Positions 21,025-36,000 of a stretch of 64,000 nt of DNA are shown in pieces. The notes beneath the pieces were generated by a model, which was given only the letters and a program-made list of their open reading frames with translations, made no database searches and was not told the origin of the DNA. The DNA comes from Ctena decussata. Lineage: Eukaryota > Mollusca > Bivalvia > Lucinida > Lucinidae. The translations under genes were made by a program, and so were the position numbers. How positions within the stretch are numbered: position 1 is the first letter of the stretch; every line of letters starts with the position of its first letter. Location of the stretch: the NCBI GenBank assembly GCA_963989385.1, contig OZ022502.1, positions 52,445,454 through 52,509,453 on the forward strand, read 5' to 3'.

Positions 21025-24000
21025 CTGAAACAGAAATTTACCATAATTCAACATTTTAAGCACCGAAAAAATAAAAATAGTTGAATTTGCAAACAGTGTA
21101 GATCCAGATGAGGCAGCTCATAATGTTTACTCTCTAGTCTTTGAATTCTGAATATGATATAAAACTGGTTGAAAACATCTTTAAAATGTGTAATTGTCAT
21201 ACAAGGCAAATTTATACACAGTCATCATTATACTGTTATGGCAACCATACTTTCAAATGGCATAGCAAACTGAATTTGTAAACAGTGTAGATCCAGATGA
21301 GGCAGCTCAAAATGAGCTGCCTCATCTGAATCTACCCTGTTTGCACTCTAGTCTTTGAATTTTCAATATGATATAAAACTGGTTGAAAAATCTTTAAAAT
21401 GTGTAATTGTCATACAAGGCAACTTTAAACACATCATTATACTGTTATGGCAACCATACTTTCAAATGGCATAGCAAACTGAAAATCAGCTGCCTCATCC
21501 GGATCTACCCTGTTTGCTCTCTTTGAATTCTGAATATGATAGATTTAGTTGAACAAGACCTGTCAGTGGGACAGGATAGCTCGCTCGACAGCACCTTCCC
21601 CATCACCTAAAAAACTTTAACATTTTGCTAATGCCGCCGCAGCCCCCGCTGACGCAAACACCAGGGGTAGTGCAATAGCTCTTCCTGTACATTCGTACTG
21701 GCGAGCTAAAAAATCTCTAAAATGTGTAATTTTCATACAAGTCAACTTCGAATAATCCTTTGACTGTTACAACAACCATAGTTTCAAATGGCATATAGTA
21801 TGCTTTCCTGATAATGTGGTTCCAGAAATTGTTTCTTCAACCTATAAGCTGTTTAAAGAAGATGCAGTAGATTATGTAAATGTTTTCAAACATTTAAATC
21901 AGTTGTTCAAACTAATGATTTTCTTCGTTAGTAAGATGTTACAATTCCGAACATATTGTACGCAAAAACACTACCATTTTCTTGCTGAAAAAAAAATCAC
22001 AAGGAGTGTTTGCAGTGCAAAGCTCCTTACATTTTTTCAGCAAAAAATATTATTCATTTGTAATAGGAAAATTAATAAATGCTTGATTAACGACATCATC
22101 AAGCTTATAAGGCTTCGAACAACTGGGCTCAGAATTATTCAAAATACACATACCTCTTGAATTCTTTTTAATCCTTGTTTGCTCTGTAACAATGCCCTAT
22201 TTATCAAGAACTTTGCCATACTGGTAGCTATAGCAACAAGACAAGGGTCATCATGCCCAGAAGTATACACATCAGACCAGTTCTGTCTAAAAAAGAAAAG
22301 CACAATGTGAGACAAGGTAAATTTACATGTTCCTGAAGGATGATGGAAAACATGAATGGATCACCTCCCTTGACAATACTGGTATTTTGCAAAGGGAGAC
22401 AACCACCTTCCTTTAAAATATGAGCTGCGACACAACAAAACCAACGAAGTTCCATGCGTGTCTTTTGAAGATTCAGATCAGCCTGGGCATCTACTCAGTC
22501 TAATCAGTGTATTTGCTCTGTGCTTAAAAGGTAGCTAAGGGTCTAAGCTATCTCCATGCTGACAGCAAAGACTCTGATCAGACTGTACGGATGCCCAGGA
22601 TAATCTAAGTCATTGCTGGGTGCACATGCCACTTTTGTTTGTTTTGTTGTGTCACAGCTCATAAGTTTTTTCAAGTGAAGCCACTCTGCAATTTTCATTT
22701 TTGTCTCCCTTCTCAATAGGGTTCAGTCCATTTTGGAGGGCTATGTGGTCCAGGGTAGCAAACAGGAAGTCATGAAAAATTGTTTCCCTTTGTAAAAATT
22801 TACAGAAAAACATAAGAGGCGTGCCCATACACCTTAATAATGAATGTAAGACATTACTGGAACCAGTAAAGTAAAGTAACAGTGAAGGAAGTAAAGAGGC
22901 GAAAAGAGGCAACTGAACTGACCTCCCCCTATGCATTGCGTTTCCTCCCTTTGCAACACATTCAGTTTCCTGACCTATATTGGTGGAGGTGAGTGGGTAC
23001 ATCTCCGTGTTTTTCCAACATTTTTACACAGGGAAAGTACATTTGTGACTTTCTGTTTGCTTCCCTGGATGATGTAGCCCTACTTTTAACCCACTGCATT
23101 CTGGGTATTTTTTGTCGTCTGCTGAAATTGTTGTCTGCATCAAAAATCAAGACTATTTTGACAATATTAGTCTAACCAACTCTTGTACAAATGATGTCTA
23201 GGCAGCAAACAGTTTGGATCTGGATCCAAACTATTTGCCCAGATACCCCTAAAGGGGTATCCCGAATGGAATGGGTTAAGGAAAGAATTTGCTCAGACCT
23301 ATCTGTCCCAATATTTAGAATTTTTACAGAATGCATGCTGATCTAAGGTAAGCTATAACATATGATTTTTTGCACTCACAACAGAGCTATAGTTGTAGAA
23401 AATTATGCTAGCCTCCAGTTCAGCTTCAGTAATTAGTAAAATACATGTTACTTTTTGCTGGTAAAAGCCATTTAGAAGGCTTAATTGCCCACAGGGGATA
23501 TTCTTTCACTATACCTAAATATGGCTACTTTTGCTGATAAAAGCTGCTTATAATTCTTATGACAGGCAGGCTCCTGGGAATTTATTTTTCTTCAAAGAAA
23601 CAAAAAATGTTAACGGTATACAAAATAATTGCAAGAGAAAAATAAAATGTAATTGGCATCAACATGTGACCTACTGCAGAGCTCCAGATAAGGATGATTA
23701 AAAGGAATAATTTGGGGATAATTTTCCTTATTTTTAAATAAAAAAAACATGTTGTGACCCTTCATTAGAACTGTCTCACTGAGACAGTTCTAATGAGGGG
23801 TCACAACATGTCTGCATTGGGTGAGATAGTTCTGAGGGTTCACAACCTTTGTTTTCATTGAGAAATGATGTAAATTCTTTCTAATTATCCTCAAACTCCC
23901 TGCTTATCCAGAGCTTTGCAAATGGCATGTCCAAACATGTAAGATTCAAATCAGCTTGTTCATCCACATGCACATGCTGTTCCACAGATTTTTTACCGGC

Positions 24001-27000
24001 CAAGTCTTATCTGTGTCTTGCCCTTTGCTTTAAGACTTTGATTGATTGATTTGTTGCTTAACATCCACGGTAAGTACCAACAAAGTGAGCAGCAAAACCT
24101 TTTAAGGTTGCACAGATGTACAAGCTTAAGGTGAACTCTGCAAATTTCATTTTTGCCTCCCTTCTCAATAGGGGTCAACTCTTAAAGGAAAGAATTTGCT
24201 CTTCTAAGAGCAAATTCTTTCCTTTAAGAGTAGACTCCTATCCAGGAAAGCAAATACGAATTAATTAAGTCACAAGCTTAGTTGTTTCCCTTTGTGAAAA
24301 ATAGCAGAAATCATGGAGGTGTATCCATACGCCTTAATTTTCACTGCATGACCATGCTATTATGTTCATCATACATGAAAAACCTTGAAAGCTGCTAAAA
24401 GGTAAAAGAATGGTGAGTAATTAAAACAATTCCAAAAAGATACCTAATTATCTATCTGAAATCTTGTTTTTGAACTCAAGAGTCATGAACTGGTTTGCTG
24501 TGACATGAAAAACTGGTGCTTAGTGTCTATAGGAACAGCATGGGTCCAAATCAGCCCGTGTATCTTCAGATGTAATGATACACTTAATTCCAAGGTAAAT
24601 TTCTCTGACATGAAAATATTTAACTCCTTTCTTATTTCAGTACTCAAAATGGAAGGAATATGCTTTCTACAGACAGCCAATCTCCTAGAATTTGCTTTCG
24701 ACAGTACCAACCCAGCATGCACATGACATCGTAATGATGTCGAACTGATGCCGATGTGACGTCATCACGTCAAATTGACATCAGCATGATGTCATTTTAA
24801 GATCATGTGCCTGCTGGGAATTAGTCTCTTTAACTCCAGCATAGCTCTGACTATCTTGCACACACTGGTCAGAGCATTCACTGTTTGCCAATATACCTTA
24901 TTAGTTGGTTGTTTTGGGTTTAACAGTCCTTTGAGACAGTATTTCAGTCTATATCGGGCTGTCTCCCAGAGAGAAGGGAGAAAGAAAAGAGAAATGATAG
25001 ACTAGAGAAAATATTTCCAAACAACCCCCGCCTTTTAGATGAAAGAATTTGCTCCTACGGGACCCCCATTTTGATGGATGGGTGGCTTGCAATTTTACGC
25101 CTTGTTCAACAGCAGAAACGTGGCAGTGTGAAAATGAAAGGCTGTGTGCAATGGAGCTCTGTTTATGTTTGAAAAGAGTCTTGTCTCAAGCGGGGATTGA
25201 ACCTGGGACAGCTAGATCAGCAGGCCAGCACATAACCTACTGAGCTACTGGGGCTCCTCTCCCATTTAGCGGGAAGGCAGATATAACAATGGCAAAGTTT
25301 CTTCCCCTGAAAGTGTACTCATTCACCATAATACCCTGTAATGTGACAAAATAAAGCTGGCTAAATGGCAGACAGTACAGACTTTCATCAGACTGCTTCT
25401 TTAGAACCAGTCTTTGGACCTGTGCAAAGTTTGCCACCAGTTCACCTTGACTTGCTTCCCCTGAAGTGTACCCATTCACCTTACGGTGAATGGGTACTCT
25501 TCAAGGGAAGCAACTCTGCCATTTTCATTTTTGCTTCCCTTTGCCATGAGAATCAATTCTTAAAGGAAAGAATTTGTTACTCCAGGAGTAAATGCTTTCC
25601 TTTAAGGGTGGACCCATTTTGAAAAGGCTACATTACCCATGAAAACCAACAGGAAGTCACAAAAGTTGTCCCCAAAGTTGTCTCCCTTTGAAAAAATAGT
25701 GGGGAAACATGAATGTGTATCCATACACCTTAAAATTTGTACTTAACAACTTACAACTGATCCCAGCTCATGGCCAGTGTTTTGAGAGTTGTCCATAACT
25801 TCCAGGAAGCACCATCCATACTACAACTAACAGACCTGCAAATATATAGAGGATGTTACACAAGTGGTCATTCCATAAGAAATTTATGAAACAAGCCTTG
25901 GGCGAGTTTCATAATTTTCATATGAAATGACCACTCGTGTAAGATTCTGTTTATCATAAAAAATTCCATTTTAAAGGGTCATACTATGACCCTTTAAAAT
26001 GGAATTTTAACGCCATCAAATTGAACTTTACTTTTTAAAAAATGCATTGTTGACATGGACGTTGTCAATGACGTTACATGTACACACCAAAGTGTTATTA
26101 CATGTGTGGTCATACGAATTTTATGACACGACGTTATCCACTGAATAACAGCGACATCATATGGTAAATATATATATTCTCTTCTTAGAAACCTCAGTAT
26201 ACTACCAGAGCTCCAGATAAGAAGGGGTAACAGGGATAACTCAAAAATAATGTTTCTTATTTCTCAATGAAAACATGTTTTGTGACCCCTTATTACAACC
26301 ATCTCGGTGAGCAAATTCTTTGATGTGAAGTTGACAGATGAATGGATGTACAAACTAACAAACAAATGGACAGAATGACAAAAGCTATATACCTGCTGGT
26401 ATGTCAAGGGTATAATAACTAAACTCAATAGCTGAGTGATTCTACGTATATTTTTCAAGCTTAACTGTAAAGCATCAAACCACTAGAAGACAAAATTTAC
26501 GCCCACTAAATTTCAAGAAGATATTTCATCTAAGCTACATGTCATAGTAAATTTTGTAGATGGCAAACAGTGTAGATCAAGACTCATTTTATACTTGTAT
26601 AATAAATTATAATGTATATTCATCTCCATGGTTTAATCATCATTTTCACATGTATACAAATTTTGCTTCTCTAGCGGTCGAACCCCTTCTTCAATGAAGG
26701 CTACTCTTAAGGTGAATGGTTACATTTTTATGGGAAGCAACTCTCCCTTGTTTATCATTTTGCCTCCCTTAGGAGGAAATATTACCTTCAAGAGTAGACC
26801 CTATTTTGAAAAGGGGGTCTTTATCCAGCAAGCCATATAGGAAGTCACAAAAGTTGTCACTCTTTGAGAAATAATGTTAAACAAGAGGGCCATGAGGCCC
26901 TGAACCGCTCACCTGAGCAATTGGCAAAGTGGCTTTTTCTTATGTCTGAAATTGTCAAAATATGAGTCTAGGGTCAAAAGTCAAAGACTGACCATGACCT

Positions 27001-30000
27001 CTTTTACTCATAAATCTTATTGTGCTAATAGGCATTAAGATAACCAAAATTATATACCATTTTTAGGCCAAAATCTTCAAAACTTTCCATGAAATCTTAT
27101 GTTCTAGCATTTTCCCATATTTGACTATGCTGCAAAAAAGGTCAAGGTGAACCCAAGGTCATCATTTGAACAGTCTTGGAAGTACTCTAGTACTCCATGC
27201 TACTTACCAAGTTTCAAGGCCATAGTCATACTGGTTCTTGAGAAGAAAAATATTAAAGGTTTATATCATAAATGGGTATGGCGGCCATGTTGTCATGTGA
27301 CCTGGACCATTTCAACACATTTTTGTTCCCTCAACCCCTGGAGGCTCTATATGAAATGTAACTACAATTGGCCCTTTGGCTTTTGAGATAACTTTTGAAA
27401 ATGTCAAAATATGAGATCTGGGTCAAAGGTCAAAGAATGACCTTGACCACTTGTACTCATAATTCTTCATGATCTCATTAAGACGACTGTATATACCTAT
27501 TTTTAGGCCAAAATCTTCAAAAATTCCCATGAAATCTTATGTAGTAGCATTTGCCATAATTGACCTTGCTGTAAAATGGTCAAAGTCAAGCAAAGGTCAT
27601 AATTTGAACAATCATGATAATACTGGAGTACCAATGCTATATACCAAGTTTCAAGGCAATCGGTCAACTAGTTCTGGAGAAGAAGATTTTTAAAGGTTTT
27701 TACCATATATGGGCGTGGCGGCCATGTTGGTCATGTGACCTGAACTGTTTGAAAAAAATTTCATTCTCTCAACCCCTAGAGGCAAAATATGAAATTTGGT
27801 TACAATTGGCCCAGTGGTTTTGGAGAAGATTGTTTGAAAATGTCAAAATATGAGAGTTCTGGGTCAAAGGTCAAAGAATGACCTTGACCTCTTATACTCA
27901 TAAATCTTCATGTACTTGACTTCATTTACCAATTTTAGGCCTTACTCTTCAAAACTTTCCATGAAATCATATGTTCTAGCATTTTCCCATATTTGACCTT
28001 GCCGTAAAAAGGTCAAGGTCAAGCCAAGGTCATAATTTGAACAATCTTGATAGTACTTGAGTACCCAATGCTACATACCAAGTTTCAAGGCCATCGGTCA
28101 ATTGGTTCTGGAGAAGAAGATTTTTTCAGGTTTTTACCATATATGGGCGTGGCGGCTATGTTGGTCATGTGACCAGGACCGTTTGAACAATTTTTCGTTC
28201 CTAAGGTCCCAAAAGGCTCTATATGAAATTTGGTTACAATCGGCCCAGCGGTTTCAGAGAAGAAGTTTGAAATTGTCAAAATATGAGAGTTCTGGTTCAA
28301 AGGTCAAAGAATGACCTTGACCTCTTGTACTCATAAATCTTCATGTAGTCATTAAGATGACTGTATGTACCAAATTTAAGGCCAAAATCTTCAACAGTTT
28401 CCAAGATATCTTATGTTGCAGCATTTTGCCGTATAAAAGCATAAGGAAGCAAATTTGACCTTACCTTAAAAAAGGTCAAGGTCACCCCAAGGTCATAATT
28501 TGAACAATCTTGGTAGTTCTCGTGTACCAGATGCTACATACCAATTTTCAAGGCCATCGGCCTATTGGTTCTGGAGAAGAAGATTTTTTCAGGTTTTTAC
28601 CATATATGGGCGTGGCGGCCATGTTGGTCATGTGACCAGGACCGTTTGAACAACTTTTCGTTCCTAAGGTCCCAGGAGGCTCTATATGAAATTTGGTTAC
28701 AATCGGCCCAGCGGTTTCAGAGGAGAAGTCGTTTGAAAGTGTGGACGGACAACGGACGGACGGACGGACGACGGACGACGGAGCCTTACCATCCTATAAG
28801 CTCCCTCGGAGCCGCTGGCTCAGGTGAGCTAAAAAAATGAGCCGCGACATGAGAAAACCAACAATGTGGTTGTGCGCCCTTCGCAGACTCAGATCAGCCT
28901 GGGTATCCACCAAGTCTGATTAGAATTTTCGCTGTGTGCTTAAAGGGTAGCTAAGGGTCTAAGCTACCTCCATGCGGACGGCGAAGACTCTGATCAGACT
29001 GGACGGATGCCCAGGCTGATCTGTGTCTGCGCTGGGCACATAACCACATTGTTGGTTTTCTCGTGTCGTGGCTCAATTATGAAGGTGTACCTATAAATCC
29101 TTTAAAGTAACAATGTTCTAAGGGAGAAGAAATTTTCATAAAAGAGTAGCTCCCAAGATCTAATTTTGTCTGCCATCAAATCATAATAGAGGATCTTACA
29201 CGAGTTGTCATTTCATATGAAATTTATGAAACGAGACTTTGGCGAGTTTCATAAATTTCATATGAAAGGAACAGGAGTGTAAGATTAATGGCATATATGA
29301 CCCTTTAAAATGGGATTTTATCACCTTCAAAATCAACATTACTTCAGTCAGAAAAAGCATTTCTCACAAGGTCACTGTCAATGACATTACATGTACACGC
29401 CAAAGGAGGATTCTTATGCAATGACGTTATCCACTGAATAACAGCTGCATCATATGATAAATGTACTTTTCACTTTTACATGACTCTCAAACTTTGTGAT
29501 CATCTTCTGGTGTATGAATACACTGCCATGTTATTCCGCCATTTTTTCAAAGGAAATAACTTTTGTAGCTTGCCTTTTGCTTCTCTGAATGACTAAGCCC
29601 TTCAAAAGTGAATTCTACTCTTATAGAAGAGAATTCTTTCTTTTTAAAGATGATCCCCCCTTGGAATGGGAGGTAAAACTGAAAATGGAATAGTTACTTC
29701 CCCTGAAAGTGTGCCCATTCACGTTAACTGGTCTGTACAGGATAGGTTGGTTTAATACAAAAAGGTAAAGAAAGGTACAGGTTTCCTGTATATGCAATGA
29801 TAAACAACTCTTCAAACCTTCAAATCAAAAACAAAGAGACTTACTGTAGAAGTTTATTTTCCCGTAAAATCTGTAGTTTTTTGTCTGCATACTTTACACT
29901 AAATTCTTTACAAACATCAAGGATATCATCTGAAATTAGAAGGATAAAGTATTTAATTTGGTATATTAACTCAACACCAACACAAAATAATCTCTTCTTT

Positions 30001-33000
30001 TAATTTACATCAATGTTTCATCATTAAGCTTCTTCAGGATGTAGTAAACAAACACAAACAGATGACGTTGCGCACCAAAAATGTAACGTGATATGGTGCA
30101 CCATGTCAACTACATTACACCTTACAATATGCACCAAAGCCATGACCAGATCACCCTGTGCAATCAGTCTAATTAATCTTCTATACATGCCTCAACAATC
30201 TATTGAAGCTCAGAAATTTGCATACCACATTTATTTAATCATAAGATGAGAGGTTATCCTTTCTGAAACCACCAAAAAAATGTAGATCCGTCTTCAAGAC
30301 AGATCCAGACTTCTGGGGCTGTTTTGGTAGGGATGGATGGATTACTTACAATTTTAATCCATCCGATTTTACACCCTTGTTAACAATATTTTAGTAATAT
30401 CAGGAGAATGGGTGGGTGATATTGAAATGCTGTGTTTAATGGAACCGCGTTTACAATTGGAAAGATTCTCGACTACAGCAGGGCTCAAACCTGGGACCTA
30501 TAAATCAGCATGCCAGTGATTAACCTACTTAGCTACCCGGGCTCTGTTTTGGCACGGAAACTCATCTTATAGCTGAATTAAACAAGACTGTTTTATATAT
30601 CTGGGGTAATTTGGCAGAGGTAAATTTAAAATTTAAACCCTATCTTATAGCCAAATAAATATGTTTTCAAAACACAATTTCTGAACAGGCATCAAACTGT
30701 GAGAATGCACAGGCAGATCTTGGGCATGCCCAATGCCAGCTTTTTTCATCACAGCACCCCTAGTCTAGAGCTCCAGATAATGTGGGGTTTAGATGAAATT
30801 CCTGGGACAATTTTTCTTATTTCTCAATGAAATCATATTTTGTGTAACCCTCATTGGAATGTCTCGAGGGGTCACACTGCTAACATGGTTCTAATGTGGT
30901 GTCACAATTTTTATTTTTTTTATGAAGAAATATGAAAAATTATCGCTATATCATCCCTGTTGCCCTTTCTTATCTGGAGTACCCTAGTGTGCCTGAATAT
31001 TGGGACACCCAAAAACTATTAATTTTCCGTTTGGGACAAATGGAAAATTAATGTTTTAGGTGTCCCAGTACTTAAGCACACTAGGGTACTTCTCACACCA
31101 ATGTCATCACTGCTAGACTTACCATATGAAAATTCAAAGACATCATTATGATTGTCGGGAATACAAAATCCATATTCTATAAATAGCTTGTGGTTGTCAT
31201 GTTGTCCATATGAAATAAACACCTGATCATACTTTTTATAAGTATCAAAAGTGCTGATCTCGTAGCATTTGGAAAACTCATTAAATCCAGCTGACACCTG
31301 AAAGCAAATATAGTACTTTTTATCAACCCTTAATGTGCCAAAAAGCAGACGACAAAATTTACATCTGCAGAAATCTAAAAAAAATGTTTTGTCCAAGCTA
31401 TATCATATTGAGAATTAAAAGACTATAAGGCAAACAGTGTTGATCCAGATAAGGTGGCTCATCTAAGCCACCTCATCTGGATCTACACTGTTTGCAAATT
31501 CAACAATTTTTCATTTCTGGCGCTTTAAAGGTTAAGAATAATCAAGCTAATATTAGTCATATTGAGAATTCAAAGACTGTAAGGCATACAGTGTTGATCC
31601 AGATAAGGTGGCTCATCATGAGCCTCCTCATCTGGATCTACACTGTTTGCAAATTCAACAATTTTTCATTTCTGGCGCTTTAAGGGTTAAGAATAATCAA
31701 GCTAATATTAGTCATATTGAGAATTCAAAGACTGTAAGGCATACAGTGTTGATCCAGATAAGGTGGCTCATCATGAGCCTCCTCATCTGGATCTACACTG
31801 TTTGCAAATTCAACAATTTTTCATTTCTGGCGCTTTAAGGGTTAAGAATAATCAAGCTAATATTAGTCATATTGAGAATTCAAAGACTGTAAGGCATACA
31901 GTGTTGATCCAGATAAGGTGGCTCATCATGAGCCTCCTCATCTGGATCTACACTGTTTGCAAATTCAACAATTTTTCATTTCTGGCGCTTTAAGGGTTAA
32001 GAATAATCAAGCTAATATTAGTCATGTATAGTGCAAGCACCTTAATTAAGTGATGTTTATGTTTTGTGTACCTATTTAGATTTGGTGAGTTCACTAATTA
32101 AAGCAGAGTTCAGCTAGTCTGGTTCAAGATAAACAAGCTGATTTTGTTTCCTCCTAAGTCTGCTTATTTTGTCATTTATATACACCTTTCCTATAAATCG
32201 CTTAAGTCGCGCACGAGTTATCTACCCAAGTAGACTGTGACGTCATTTATAGGATATCCCATATAATTCAGTACAACTGCAAGCACACATAACATGCATA
32301 AAGCAGACGTTTTGTAAATGTAAACTGCAAAAAAAAAATCATTGAAAGACCAAATTAAAGTATAATTGCCCCGTTTTCGTGTAAATTTTTTTATTTATAT
32401 ATATATTTATTTATTTATTTTAATATCATATTGAGAATCCCGACAAGTCGCTCTTGATTTTCATGACCCCTTTCATCGATGCCGTGTTTTAACACCCCGG
32501 CAATACTTTCACGTTTGTTCAGTATAAAAAAAAGTTACATTTCGTATAAATAAGTTTCGTAAATCTGAAAAGTTATTTCCATTTTTCCGACATTCAGATA
32601 TTAACTACGCATTATTACCAAACAGATTATAGCGCTGATATTTATGGTTTCTTGTGCGATACGCCGATCTAAAAGCATCAGCATCCAGACAGTTTTCCGT
32701 AAGTTTGAACCCGAGGTTGAATTTATATTGTTTTTTTTTCATCTCTTACTTATCTTCGGTATTATTTATTTGATCGTTTTCATTTCACGGTATGTGTTCT
32801 TAAAGCTGCCGTCCGAACACGTGTCACAATCATAGGTGCTTGTTTATTGCGGCAATGCGCGCAATTCGGTGATTACACACAAACGGATTCCGTGTCAGCA
32901 CACTTTGTTGTCATTTTTAGCGTGTGTCTGCTTTATAATCAGCTAATCGTTCGTTTTGTATCCTTTGTAATAACGGTCTGAACATCTTCCGCGTTTTTTT

Positions 33001-36000
33001 TTCTTTTCCTTATGTTTTGGAAGCTGTACTGGTGATACATACTCTTTCGATTACGGTAATTTTAGGCCGAAATTTTAGTGGGAAATCTTTTAGTTTTATT
33101 TCAAATTCCCAAATGCTATAAGTTATAAAGCTTATTTTCCGACAAAGAAAGAGCTAAATATAGTTGGAACAAAATAGTTGTCTTAATCTTAACCGTCGAA
33201 TGTTAGTTTTGAATATACGGAAAACCGGCATTTATTTGGTTACACAATGAAAAACAACAGCCTATCCTATAGATGACGTCATAGGCGTTGCAAGGGACAA
33301 AACTCGAACAGACTCTGAATTATAGGAAAGGTGTATAAAGGAAACAGAAGCAGTTTTGGGCTTAAAGCCTAAATATCATTATCTATGTAACAGAATTGTC
33401 ATTATCTCATCAGTTTTCTTTAAAATCATCTCATAACAAATTAAATGTATTACACTGTAACTGAAAAGCAAAACTCTACCTGGCTCAGCTAACCATACAG
33501 GGAAAGACTTCAAATACTGAATCTAGGTCTATGAGTATTCCTCCATTTTTTCTGCCGTTTTTACAAAGGGGTTAGAAACAAATTTTGTGACTCTCTGTTT
33601 GCTTTCCTGGATAAAGAATCCCTTAGGAAGGAGAATCTACTCCTAAAAGGAAAACAAGTCGCCCAAGGGCAATGATCGCTCACCTGTCAGTATATGCTCA
33701 GGTCAACTGGCTGAAATGTAAGTTTTCAGTTCAGGTAGGCTAATAGACAGGTGCTATTCTATAGGACTGGATGGTTCCATTCAAAAGCATTAGAGACCAA
33801 ATTTGACCTTGCGGCAAAACAGGTCAAGGTCAATCCAAGGTGATCATTTATATACACTTGGTAGTACCAGAGTCCCAGATGGTACATACCAAGTTTCATG
33901 GCAATTGGCTCAGTGGTTCTTGGACACCAGTGGGCATGGTTGGCAGGATTTAAGTTGGAGACCACTAAACGTTGCTACATATGTACTAAAGAAGTTAGCT
34001 CTGGGCCTCATGGTTTAAGAGAAGAAGATTTTTTAAGATTTTCCCGTTGTTAGTCTATGGGAACTAATGACCCCCGGGGCGTGGCGAGTTTGGACCCCGG
34101 GGGCATGGTTGGCAGGATTTATGTAGGGGAACACTAGACATTGCTACATATATATGCTCTGGGCCTCATGGTTTCAAAGAAGAAGATTTTCAAGATTTTC
34201 CCATTGTAAGTCTATGGGAGCTTATGACTCCCAGGGTGTGGCCAATTTGGACCCCAGGGGCATGGTTGGCAGGATTTACGTAGGGGACCACTAGACATTG
34301 CTTCATGCTACACATATAAGCTCTGGGCCTCATGGTTTCAGAGAAGAAGATTTTTTGGGGATTTTCTCTTTGTAAGTCTATGGGAGCTAATGACCCCTTG
34401 GGGCGTGGCCAATTTGAGCCCCAGGGGCATGGTTGGCAGGATTCATGTAGGGAACCACCACACATTGGTACATACCAAATATATAAGCTCTGGGCTTCAT
34501 GATTTCAGAGAAGAAGATTTTTTAAGATTTTCCCATTATGAGTCTATGGGAGCTTATGATCCCTGAGGAGTGGCCAGTTTGGACCCCAGAGGCTTGGTTG
34601 GGAGGATTTATGTAGGGGACCACTAAACATTGCTACATGCTATATATATATATAAGCTCTGGGCCTCATGGTTACAGAGAAGAAGATTTTTGAAGGTTCT
34701 TAAGCTATATAGCTATTTATAAACAAATGACCACCTGGGGCGTGGTAATTTGAGCCCCAGGGGCAGGGGTGGCAGGATTTAAGTAGGAGATCACTCGACA
34801 TTGATACATGCTATATATATAAGCTATGGGCCTCATGGTTTCAGAAAAGAAGATTTTATAAGATTTTCCCATTGTAAGTCTATGGGGGCTAATGACCCCC
34901 GGCCAATTTGGGCCCCAAGGGCATGGTTGGCAGGATTTATGTAGGGGACCACTAGACATTGGTACATACTAAATAATGTAAGCTCTGGGCCTCATGGTTT
35001 CAGAGAAGAAGATTTTTAAAGACCTGGATTTTTGTCATTAGTGAGTTATGTAATCCTTATCTAATCCAATAAACAATCTTCTCTGGCTAGCCTGTCTTCT
35101 CTAGACCAGTGTCCCAGCAGTCTCTTTGGGAGGCCCAAAATGGGGGAAATCAATAACAGAGATACCTTGATTTACCGGTAATTACTGGCACTAGTATTCA
35201 TCAAAGTTTAATTTAGAAAAAACAGTTTAGAGACATATATTCTGTTAATGTTTACAAAATCCCAAATTCACATCTACCCCTTTTCACAATCAAAATTCAT
35301 TATAAGAGAAGCCAAAATAAAATAATATATTCTGTAAAAAAAAATATTGATAAATCCATAAATTATAAATTGACAAATCACAGTCTAAACCCAACAAATC
35401 AACAGTGTCAGTTCTTGTAACTAGAAAATGTGTTTATGAAACACTATGCCCCCAACCTTATGCTTGCCTCTAAGGGGGTTCATCCCATAATTTATAAGTC
35501 AGAAAGGTGTATTAACCGGTTCATCTACATCTTAGTCTGTAACGGTATGCCGAATACAAGGAACAAAGCTCGAGCAGTTCTTTGGATGTTTTGTTCACAA
35601 GCTCGCTTATTTTTCATGTACATGCCACACATAAAATTTCAAGTCCCTATCTCTAACGGTTCTTGACCGTATGTACAGGTTCTTTTATACCACAGGCTTC
35701 AATGCACTAAGTCGAAAAAGGGGCTTATCTCAGTCAAAAATTAACAAAAAATTTTCAACAGCTAATCAGATCCTCTACACCTTGGACAATGTCTTCCTGC
35801 AAAAAATCATGATCCTAGCATCAGGGGCTCTCAAGATATTTTGTTAACAAGGTTCCATAGGCTTAAATGCACTAAGTTGAAAAAGGGGCATAACTCGGTC
35901 AAAAATTCACGATTTTTTTCAAAAGTTTATCAGTTCATCTACTTCATAGGCGATGTCTTTCTGCAAAATATCATGATCCTAGCATCAGGGGTTCTTGAGA

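Noticed and set aside
26882..28832. Calling H1 a Helitron outright
   Set aside because: A 3' hairpin and CTAA end are suggestive only; no 5' TC end, AT-target insertion or Rep/helicase could be shown.
27147..28840. Frames with FKAIGQLVLEKKIF...YHIWAWRPCW
   Set aside because: They recur in every H1 unit here and at 63181 with frameshifts elsewhere; no domain and no coding-like conservation.
31492..31993. Repeated 63-76 codon frames in the M2 array
   Set aside because: Identical translations every 155 bp come from the tandem copies.
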